Shown piece by piece: positions 1 to 3,651 of a stretch of DNA of 9,523 bases. The translations under genes were made by a program, and so were the position numbers. The DNA is from Oscillospiraceae bacterium (lineage in GTDB: Bacteria; Bacillota_A; Clostridia; Oscillospirales; Oscillospiraceae). The stretch is taken from positions 1 through 9,523 of the forward strand of contig JAEDOK010000064.1 of the NCBI GenBank assembly GCA_016302005.1, read 5' to 3'. Positions within the stretch are counted from its first letter, which is position 1, and every line of letters starts with the position of its first letter. The notes under the pieces are model-generated. The model had not been told where the DNA came from. It was given only the letters and a program-made list of their open reading frames with translations, and did not search any database.

Positions 1-2
1 AG

Positions 3-95
3 ATGGTAAGAGACAACGTGTCCGCAAAGGTCAACGCCTACGCGCAGGACTACAATAGCTGGGTGGCGCCGACAACTCCTGCGGCTACGACCTAA
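3..95 (+). CDS. 3' end of an unidentified (probably phage) gene, partial
   Basis: An open frame runs from the left edge of the window to a TAA at 93-95 and encodes about 30 visible residues ending in a Pro/Ala/Thr-rich tail (VAPTTPAATT). The ATG at position 3 has no visible ribosome binding site because the window begins two bases earlier, so this is most likely the C-terminal end of a longer gene. It lies just upstream of two small phage-like genes on the same strand and is probably part of the same transcription unit. The product cannot be identified from this fragment. Confidence 0.5.
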   Translation: MVRDNVSAKVNAYAQDYNSWVAPTTPAATT

Positions 96-101
96 ACCAA
101 A

Positions 102-121
102 GGGGCGGCAATAGCCGCCCC
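102..121 (+). other. Perfect 8-bp GC hairpin between phage genes
   Basis: GGGGCGGC at 102-109 and GCCGCCCC at 114-121 are exact inverted repeats around the loop AATA. No T-run follows, so it is not a classical intrinsic terminator. It could be a processing or mRNA-stabilising stem, or a partial terminator, between the upstream gene (stop at 93-95) and the gene starting at 140, whose ribosome binding site (GGAGGG, 130-135) follows directly. Confidence 0.5.
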
Positions 122-139
122 GAACTATAGGAGGGTATC

Positions 140-490
140 ATGGTATCTATCAACAGAGTGTCGGGCGGGATAGCGAAATACATGGATGCGGAGCTTATGC
201 CGAAACTGCCGGCGAACGGATGGGAGCGGGTAGTTGTTGGAACCGCGATCGGGATCGCGGTGAAACGGTCGGAGCGCGTCGTGAATGCGCTGAGAGACAA
301 CGCGATTATAAAGACGCTCGGAGTGATCACGGATGACGGAGCAGTTGACGTGGACACGCTGAAGGAAGCTGCGATGGAGCAGGTGAAGAAGCAGGGGTTC
401 GCGGAGATCGGCGGGATCCCGATCATCAAAAAAATCACGTTCCGGGCAGAGGACGTTGAAAAACTGTATCACTACATTGTGGAGGGTTAA
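140..490 (+). CDS. Small phage-associated protein of unknown function (116 aa)
   Basis: A 116-residue protein with a good ribosome binding site (TAGGAGGG at 128-135, 4 nt before the ATG). I do not recognise a named domain. The N-terminal half carries a short hydrophobic stretch (about residues 30-42, VVVGTAIGIAV), too weak to call a membrane segment. The middle has a conserved-looking acidic turn (GVITDDGAVDVDTLKEA, about residues 81-97) leading into an amphipathic helix. The C-terminus (FRAEDVEKLYHYIVEG) looks like a small docking helix. Its size, position and neighbours suggest one of the small late-operon proteins of Firmicutes prophages. The next gene starts 3 nt after its stop, so the two are almost certainly translated from one message. 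Confidence 0.75.
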   Translation: MVSINRVSGGIAKYMDAELMPKLPANGWERVVVGTAIGIAVKRSERVVNALRDNAIIKTLGVITDDGAVDVDTLKEAAMEQVKKQGFAEIGGIPIIKKITFRAEDVEKLYHYIVEG

Positions 491-493
491 CAT

Positions 494-958
494 ATGCGCG
501 TGATGGATATTGTTGGAGAGGCGCTGGAGCGGGAGATAGAGTGGATCAAAACGTGTCCGGCGACGCGGGAGAATATGCGGTGCTATGCGGCACTACTGAC
601 GATCCGGCACAGGATCGGGGAAGACGAGAAGGAAGAGGGACACGAGCATTATCGCCTGACGATGGATGACGCGAGGCGTTGGGCGGAGAAAATGCAGAAC
701 GCGGACGGGACGAGAGGGCCGCACTGGACGATCGCGCAGACGGAGCAGGTGAAGCGGGAAAACGGGATGCGGTGCAATGCGGCGGAGTTCTTCGCCGTAA
801 TGAATGCGATATACTCGGATTTCTGCGAGGCGCTCGAAGAATGCGGGATCAAGAGGACGGACGCGGCGTGCTATGCGAAGCTGGCGAGAGCGTGGATCAT
901 GGACGAGGACGCGGAGGAAGGAAAGGCAAAGAGGTACTTTCTGCACGTTGTGAAATAG
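494..958 (+). CDS. Phage protein resembling the DUF7841 family (154 aa)
   Basis: The ribosome binding site GGAGGG (481-486) lies inside the last codons of the preceding gene, and the ATG follows that stop by 3 nt, so the genes are translationally coupled. The 154-residue product has the pattern I associate with a conserved Firmicutes phage family, recalled as DUF7841. A helical N-terminus is followed by the block DGTRGPHWT (71-79), then an aromatic helix NAAEFFAVMNAIYSDF (95-110), and a C-terminal block YAKLARAWIMDEDAEEGKAK (127-146). The biochemical role of that family is unknown to me. It is strongly acidic and Glu/Arg-rich, with no signal peptide or membrane segment. It is the last gene before the presumed attachment site. 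The family name is from memory; the phage association is more secure than the name. Confidence 0.75.
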   Translation: MRVMDIVGEALEREIEWIKTCPATRENMRCYAALLTIRHRIGEDEKEEGHEHYRLTMDDARRWAEKMQNADGTRGPHWTIAQTEQVKRENGMRCNAAEFFAVMNAIYSDFCEALEECGIKRTDAACYAKLARAWIMDEDAEEGKAKRYFLHVVK

Positions 959-1115
959 GGCGCAGCGGGCGCAAGAATCCCAGAAAAATCCCAGAATAAA
1001 AATAAAAATTGATATTTGGGAAGAATGTGGGGAACAAAACGCGGGAGAAAACGAAATGTTTTTGTGAAAATTTATCTGTTTTTTATAAAAAAACGAAGAG
1101 AAGGCACAATATTTA
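959..1115. other. AT-rich non-coding end of the prophage
   Basis: Between the last phage gene and the tRNA 3' fragment lie about 157 bases with a sharp fall in GC and long A and T runs (for example around 1072-1094). There is an exact short direct repeat, ATCCCAGAA, at about 977-998. I see no gene here. Low-GC DNA beside an att core is typical of integrase-binding arms of phage attachment sites, but no specific arm site can be named. The excisionase and integrase genes are not in the window. Confidence 0.4.
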
Positions 1116-1117
1116 AT

Positions 1118-1134
1118 TCCCACCCGCTCCGCCA
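1118..1134 (+). other. tRNA 3'-end fragment: probable prophage attachment site (distal att core)
   Basis: The sequence TCCCACCCGCTCCGCCA has the exact form of the last 17 bases of a bacterial tRNA gene. CCCAC would be the 3' strand of the T-stem, CCGCTCC the 3' strand of an acceptor stem, then discriminator G and encoded CCA. The preceding bases (TTTAAT) do not make a normal T-loop and no tRNA body lies upstream, so this is only a fragment. Phage-like genes lie to its left and a tRNA-type terminator follows within 4 bases. Known biology of tRNA-integrating phages predicts that the intact tRNA stands at the other end of the element. A G73 discriminator with a GGAGCGG acceptor fits tRNA-Ser or tRNA-Asp. 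Confidence 0.7.
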
Positions 1135-1137
1135 AGG

Positions 1138-1179
1138 AAAGGACCACATTTGTCTACCCTGACAAATGTGGTCCTTTTT
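1138..1179 (+). terminator. Strong intrinsic terminator behind the tRNA fragment
   Basis: AAAGGACCACATTTGTC (1138-1154) pairs perfectly over 17 bp with GACAAATGTGGTCCTTT (1161-1177) around the loop TACCCT, and a run of five T closes it at 1175-1179. It starts 4 bases after the CCA of the tRNA fragment, so it is probably the original terminator of the tRNA gene that was used as the integration target. The A-rich left arm means it could also stop transcription coming from the right. Confidence 0.9.
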
Positions 1180-1190
1180 CGAACGAGGTG

Positions 1191-1274
1191 TGCCTTGCGG
1201 CACGTGAAGTGATGCTTCGCATCGTGAAGCCGCTGCGCAGTGAAGTGCCTGAGGGTGTGGGTGGCACACTTCAC
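1191..1274 (+). repeat. Mini-hairpin array linked by GTGAAG
   Basis: GTGAAG occurs at 1204-1209, 1224-1229 and 1240-1245, and its complement CTTCAC at 1269-1274. Between the copies sit tiny palindromes: TGCC-TTGC-GGCA (1191-1202), GATG-CTTCG-CATC (1211-1223) and CTG-CG-CAG (1233-1240). The outer arms GTGAAGTGCC (1240-1249) and GGCACACTTCAC (1263-1274) also pair with a 2-nt bulge. This regular layout is typical of dispersed intergenic repeat elements, not of a gene. Copies elsewhere in the genome cannot be checked here. Confidence 0.55.
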
Positions 1275-1294
1275 TTTGTTTCAAAGAAACAAAG
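1274..1294. other. Perfect 9-bp hairpin
   Basis: CTTTGTTTC at 1274-1282 and GAAACAAAG at 1286-1294 are exact inverted repeats around AAA. There is no T-run after it. It directly abuts the GTGAAG array and is probably its right boundary or part of the same element. Confidence 0.6.
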
Positions 1295-1354
1295 CCGGCG
1301 TGCCGAAAAGTGTTTCGATGCGCCGGGAGACTGTTGAGAAAGCTCGAAAGACAA

Positions 1355-1529
1355 GCAGCTCCCGCCTGTCGGCGTACACAGGTACGGTAAGGCGAGAGCT
1401 GCGCAGTAAGTCAAAATCATTTCGACTGGGTGCGAGAGCATCGGATCTGACGATTCTGTTCCGGCTATCTCGTTTGAAATGTGAAGAAGGCAGAAGCAAT
1501 CATTTTCCTGGATTCCGGAAGTCCGGAAT
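1355..1529 (+). ncRNA. Candidate structured non-coding element (three stem-loops)
   Basis: Three inverted-repeat structures follow one another. GCAGCTC-C-CGCCT (1355-1367) pairs with AGGCG-A-GAGCTGC (1390-1402), 12 of 13 positions. CATTTC (1418-1423) pairs with GAAATG (1476-1481), and nested inside it CGAGA (1433-1437) pairs with TCTCG (1468-1472) and CGGA (1442-1445) with TCCG (1460-1463). ATTCCGG (1512-1518) pairs with CCGGAAT (1523-1529). A 98-residue frame overlaps this region on the plus strand, but it is Ser/Arg-rich, lacks a ribosome binding site and recognisable domain, and starts inside the GTGAAG repeats, so I do not call it a gene. The element may be an RNA, or a larger dispersed repeat together with 1191-1294. 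Strand is uncertain. Confidence 0.35.
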
Positions 1530-1634
1530 TCTATAGCACCGATTCTGAATAGAGATTTCTCCGTTAGGATAGTTGCAGGGGTACATTTATTGTAAAGGAT
1601 TTTATCTCTATGCTCAACCTTTGATTATAGCTTT

Positions 1635-1659
1635 GGGGTCAGGCTCACCACCTGACCCC
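1635..1659. other. 9-bp GC-rich hairpin
   Basis: GGGGTCAGG (1635-1643) and CCTGACCCC (1651-1659) pair perfectly around a 7-base loop. On neither strand is it followed by a convincing T-run, so termination is not assured. It lies between the structured element on the left and the regulator terminator on the right. From about 1530 to 1634 I see nothing I can name. Confidence 0.45.
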
Positions 1660-1680
1660 GGCATTTATGATAGAGCCGGA

Positions 1681-1710
1681 GAAAAGCACCTGCCGGGGCA
1701 GGTGCTTTTC
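1681..1710 (-). terminator. Intrinsic terminator of the Rrf2 regulator gene
   Basis: GAAAAGCACCTGCC (1681-1694) is the exact inverted repeat of GGCAGGTGCTTTTC (1697-1710). Allowing a loop, about 12 bp remain paired, with A4 on one flank and T4 on the other, so it can work in both directions. It lies about 20 nt past the stop codon of the minus-strand regulator gene ending at 1731, which is the natural place for that gene's terminator. Confidence 0.8.
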
Positions 1711-1730
1711 GAATAAGAGCGTACAGGATG

Positions 1731-2162
1731 TCAGATAACGTAATCATTTCCCGCGTCGCCGCTGCGCAGCAGATCGGCAAGGGTAAAGCCGTCGAGATAT
1801 TCGTTGATACATTTATCAAGCCCTTGCCAGAGCGACAGCGTACGGCACGACGCTGCACGCGGGCAGGCGAGCGCACCCGGCTCCAGACAGGCCACCGGTG
1901 CCAGCGAATCCTCCGTCAGGCGCAGGATGCTGCCGATGGTGTATTGTTCCGGCGTCCGTGTGAGCTGGTAGCCGCCGCCCTTGCCGCGCAGGCCGGTCAG
2001 GAAATTCGTCTTGACCAGGAGCTTGACGATGCTCTCCAGATACTTCTCCGACACGTCCTGCCGCTCGGCGATCGTGCGGAGCGGAATATAGCCGTCGGCC
2101 TGATGCTCCGCGAGGTCGATCATGACCCGCAGGGAATAGCGCCCTTTGGTGGAAATCAGCAT
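1731..2162 (-). CDS. Rrf2-family transcriptional regulator (IscR/CymR-like), divergent from cysK
   Basis: A 143-residue protein of typical Rrf2 length. It opens with the family signature MLISTKGRYSLRVMIDLAEH. A winged helix-turn-helix follows (about 25-70: IPLRTIAERQDVSEKYLE, then the wing GLRGKGGGYQL). The dimerisation helix then carries a cysteine cluster, Cys92, Cys100 and Cys106, with another Cys at 118. IscR and NsrR bind an Fe-S cluster with three cysteines in this region; the B. subtilis cysteine regulator CymR lacks them. The start at 2162 is chosen because AGGAGG (2171-2176) lies 8 nt upstream; a longer frame to 2219 would run through the promoter. Position next to cysK suggests control of cysteine synthesis, and a motif shared between its own promoter and that of cysK supports autoregulation (inference). 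Whether it senses Fe-S status, cysteine or a CysK complex cannot be read from the sequence. Confidence 0.93.
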   Translation of the reverse strand: MLISTKGRYSLRVMIDLAEHQADGYIPLRTIAERQDVSEKYLESIVKLLVKTNFLTGLRGKGGGYQLTRTPEQYTIGSILRLTEDSLAPVACLEPGALACPRAASCRTLSLWQGLDKCINEYLDGFTLADLLRSGDAGNDYVI

Positions 2163-2182
2163 TTTGGTAGCCTCCTTTTCTT

Positions 2183-2205
2183 TTAACCTATTATACCACA
2201 TGGTT
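2183..2205. promoter_or_regulatory. Putative Rrf2 operator A (on the regulator's own promoter)
   Basis: TTAACCTA (2183-2190), ten bases, then TGGTT (2201-2205). The core is the inverted repeat AACC-N13-GGTT (TAACC-N13-GGTTA in this copy). It overlaps the minus-strand -10 box, so a bound protein would repress the regulator gene. The same gapped motif recurs at 2274-2296. Assignment to the neighbouring Rrf2 protein is inference. Confidence 0.5.
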
Positions 2206-2219
2206 AGTAGGAAAATCAA
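2190..2219 (-). promoter_or_regulatory. Sigma-A promoter of the Rrf2 regulator gene
   Basis: Read on the minus strand, TTGATT (2214-2219) and TATAAT (2190-2195) are separated by 18 bases and lie about 30 bases upstream of the regulator start codon. The -10 box is inside putative operator A. Confidence 0.7.
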
Positions 2220-2240
2220 GGAAAAATCAAAAAGTTTTTC

Positions 2241-2269
2241 TTGACATTTCGCAATGTCAACGCTATAAT
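2241..2269 (+). promoter_or_regulatory. Consensus sigma-A promoter of cysK, with embedded palindrome
   Basis: TTGACA (2241-2246) and TATAAT (2264-2269) are perfect consensus boxes with the ideal 17-base spacer. Transcription should begin near 2276. The -35 box is the start of a perfect inverted repeat: TTGACATT (2241-2248), TCGC, AATGTCAA (2253-2260). So strong a promoter in front of a biosynthetic gene normally implies repression, which fits the operator-like motif at the start site. Confidence 0.9.
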
Positions 2270-2273
2270 CATA

Positions 2274-2296
2274 TTAACCTACCTGAAAGATTGGTT
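2274..2296. promoter_or_regulatory. Putative Rrf2 operator B (on the cysK transcription start)
   Basis: TTAACCTA (2274-2281), ten bases, then TGGTT (2292-2296), the same arrangement and spacing as operator A. It begins 4 bases after the cysK -10 box and covers the expected start of transcription, a classical repressor position. Confidence 0.5.
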
Positions 2297-2306
2297 TGAC
2301 AAAAGC

Positions 2307-2344
2307 GTGACGGAGTTCACGGCCTTTGCCGGCTTTTCCGTAAC
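2307..2344 (+). promoter_or_regulatory. Stem-loop in the cysK 5' leader
   Basis: GTGACGGA (2307-2314) pairs with TCCGTAAC (2337-2344) with one mismatch, enclosing CGGC-CTTT-GCCG (2320-2331). It lies between the start of transcription and the ribosome binding site (2358-2363) without covering the latter. I recognise no known riboswitch; it may just stabilise the 5' end of the mRNA. Confidence 0.35.
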
Positions 2345-2371
2345 ACAGGGAAATGACAGGAGGAAATGATC

Positions 2372-3304
2372 ATGAGTAGTATTTACACATCCGCAGATCA
2401 ACTGATCGGCAAGACGCCGCTTCTGGAGCTGACGCATCTGGAAAGGGAAGAGGCCCTGCAGGCGCGCGTTCTGGCGAAGCTGGAGTATTTTAACCCCGCC
2501 GGCTCGGTCAAGGACCGCATTGCCAAGGCGATGATCGACGATGCCGAGGCGAGCGGTGCGCTCAAGCCCGGCTCCGTGATCATCGAACCGACCTCGGGCA
2601 ACACGGGCATCGGCCTTGCGTCCGTCGCGGCAGCCAGAGGCTACCGCATCATCATCGTCATGCCGGAGACCATGAGCGTCGAACGTCGTCAGCTTATGAA
2701 GGCCTATGGCGCGGAGCTGGTGCTGACCGAGGGCGCGAAGGGCATGAAGGGCGCGATTGCGAAGGCAGAAGAGCTTGCAAAGGAGCTGCCGAACAGCTTT
2801 GTTCCCGGCCAATTTGTCAACCCGGCCAACCCCGCCGTCCACAGAGCGACCACCGGCCCGGAGATCTGGGAGGATACGGACGGCAAGGTGGACATTTTTG
2901 TCGCAGGCGTCGGCACGGGCGGCACCGTCACCGGTGTAGGCGAATACCTCAAGAGCCGGAACCCGGCGGTCAAGGTCGTCGCAGTGGAGCCTGCTTCTTC
3001 TCCGGTGCTGAGCAAGGGTACGGCGGGCGCACACAAGATTCAGGGCATCGGTGCGGGCTTTGTGCCGCAGGTACTCAATACAGGCGTGTATGACGAGGTG
3101 ATCGCCGTCGAGAACGAGGACGCTTTTGCCACCGGCAAGCGCATCGGCCAGCGCGAAGGCGTGCTGGTGGGCATTTCCTCCGGCGCTGCGGTTTGGGCTG
3201 CGCTCCAGCTCGCAAAGCGCCCGGAGAATCAGGGAAAGACCATTGTCGCCCTGCTTCCGGACACCGGCGACCGCTATCTGTCGACGCCGCTGTTTGCGGA
3301 CTGA
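2372..3304 (+). CDS. cysK: Cysteine synthase A (O-acetylserine sulfhydrylase)
   Basis: A 310-residue cytosolic PLP enzyme that makes L-cysteine from O-acetylserine and sulfide, the last step of sulfide assimilation. All family hallmarks are present: the N-terminal [10 protein letters not shown] (11-20), the PLP lysine Lys47 in NPAGSVKDR, the substrate loop TSGNTG (74-79), the phosphate-binding glycine loop GTGGT (181-185), SSGAA with Ser270 expected at the pyridine nitrogen (269-273), and the C-terminal [10 protein letters not shown] (296-305). Length matches CysK (about 310). The start at 2372 is preferred over an in-frame ATG at 2366 because AGGAGG (2358-2363) is 8 nt away from the former and only 2 from the latter. 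The gene has its own promoter and a divergent Rrf2 regulator. A CysM-type or cystathionine-forming variant is less likely given the motifs. Confidence 0.95.
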   Translation: MSSIYTSADQLIGKTPLLELTHLEREEALQARVLAKLEYFNPAGSVKDRIAKAMIDDAEASGALKPGSVIIEPTSGNTGIGLASVAAARGYRIIIVMPETMSVERRQLMKAYGAELVLTEGAKGMKGAIAKAEELAKELPNSFVPGQFVNPANPAVHRATTGPEIWEDTDGKVDIFVAGVGTGGTVTGVGEYLKSRNPAVKVVAVEPASSPVLSKGTAGAHKIQGIGAGFVPQVLNTGVYDEVIAVENEDAFATGKRIGQREGVLVGISSGAAVWAALQLAKRPENQGKTIVALLPDTGDRYLSTPLFAD

Positions 3305-3316
3305 CCGACAATGCCC

Positions 3317-3356
3317 TCCGTCTTGCGGCGGCTTCTTACAGTCGCCGCAAGACGGA
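3317..3356 (+). terminator. 16-bp hairpin after cysK, lacking a T-run
   Basis: TCCGTCTTGCGGCGGC (3317-3332) pairs with GTCGCCGCAAGACGGA (3341-3356), 15 Watson-Crick pairs and one G-U, with an 8-base loop. It begins 12 nt past the cysK stop. The downstream bases are A-rich (AAAAATCTTC), so it is not a standard intrinsic terminator. It may protect the mRNA 3' end or act with a termination factor. It ends just before the next gene's promoter. Confidence 0.55.
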
Positions 3357-3374
3357 AAAATCTTCAAAAAATGG

Positions 3375-3403
3375 TTGACAAGCGGAAGGAATACCGCTAT
3401 AAT
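3375..3403 (+). promoter_or_regulatory. Consensus sigma-A promoter of the O-acetylhomoserine sulfhydrylase gene
   Basis: TTGACA (3375-3380) and TATAAT (3398-3403) with a 17-base spacer, perfect consensus. The spacer contains the inverted repeat AGCGG (3381-3385) and CCGCT (3394-3398). ATACC occurs twice around the -10 box (3391-3395, 3402-3406). The TTAACCTA-N10-TGGTT motif seen near cysK is absent. Transcription would start near 3410, leaving a leader of about 240 nt. Confidence 0.9.
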
Positions 3404-3444
3404 ACCCACAAACAAAGTATGATGATAGGAAAGAAGGGCGAGGG

Positions 3445-3555
3445 ATGAACAAATTGCTGACGCGGCTGCTGAGAAGCAATTTCCGCTGCGGACGAATGCC
3501 TTGCTCCCGGACTGTTGCGATGGCCGTGTGCGTTGCCGCCCCTTTCATGGAGTGA
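3445..3555 (+). CDS. Putative Cys-containing leader peptide (36 aa)
   Basis: A short frame inside the transcribed leader of the sulfhydrylase gene: ATG 3445, TGA 3553-3555. The 36-residue product starts MNKLLTRLLRSNFRCGR and has Cys at positions 15, 20 and 29 and six Arg. Three Cys in 36 residues is far above the usual frequency. A purine-rich stretch (GGAAAG and AAGGG, 3428-3438) ahead of the ATG can serve as ribosome binding site. The last five sense codons (from 3538) provide the strand that can pair with the ribosome binding site of the enzyme gene. Inference: a regulatory leader peptide whose translation reports Cys-tRNA supply. It could also be a chance frame; conservation would decide. 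Confidence 0.5.
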   Translation: MNKLLTRLLRSNFRCGRMPCSRTVAMAVCVAAPFME

Positions 3556-3644
3556 GCGCTGCACAGACGGACGCCGCCGGCCGTACGCAGTGCGGGAGGA
3601 ATGAAGGAAGACAAGGTGCCGTCTGTAACAATTCATGAAAGAGG
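3540..3644 (+). promoter_or_regulatory. Leader fold that can sequester the sulfhydrylase ribosome binding site
   Basis: CTTTCATG (3542-3549), in the last codons of the leader peptide, is an exact complement of CATGAAAG (3634-3641). The helix extends outward by G3550-T3633 and A3551-T3632. Past a bulged A3642 it adds C3541-G3643 and C3540-G3644, so the bases AGAGG of the ribosome binding site are in or next to it. Nested inside are ACAGACGG (3563-3570) with CCGTCTGT (3619-3626), and CCGTAC (3581-3586) with GTGCGG (3590-3595). A ribosome reaching the leader stop codon would open the outer helix. No T-run follows, which points to translational rather than transcriptional attenuation. Pairings were found by eye; stability was not computed. 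Confidence 0.45.
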
Positions 3645-3651
3645 TAGAATT

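Noticed and set aside
1111..1134. A complete tRNA gene
   Set aside because: Only the T-stem 3' strand and acceptor 3' strand with CCA are present; no anticodon arm, D-arm or matching 5' acceptor strand (GGAGCGG) is found upstream.
1240..1536. A 98-residue plus-strand frame (and a 72-residue minus-strand frame, 1281-1499) in the gap after the prophage
   Set aside because: No ribosome binding site, low-complexity Ser/Arg composition, and full overlap with inverted repeats. Kept instead as a candidate structured element.
1728..2186. A 152-residue plus-strand frame opposite the Rrf2 gene
   Set aside because: It is antisense to a clear Rrf2-family gene that has a perfect ribosome binding site and promoter; no motif is seen.
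2270..2371. A known riboswitch or T-box ahead of cysK
   Set aside because: The leader is under 100 nt, has one simple stem-loop, and shows no T-box (UGGN'CC-like) sequence or SAM riboswitch core.
2279..3415. A 378-residue open frame on the minus strand opposite cysK
   Set aside because: It is a mirror of cysK codon bias, is Arg/His/Ala-rich without any family motif, and crosses both the cysK promoter region and the post-cysK hairpin.
3601..3651. Upstream in-frame ATG extending the sulfhydrylase by 17 residues
   Set aside because: GGAGG lies only 1-2 nt before this ATG, too close for efficient initiation, and the extra residues fit no family N-terminus. The ATG at 3652 has a properly spaced site.
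3410..3651. A SAM (S-box) riboswitch or T-box ahead of the sulfhydrylase gene
   Set aside because: I found no conserved S-box or T-box core and no terminator T-run; the visible architecture is a short frame plus a helix over the ribosome binding site.
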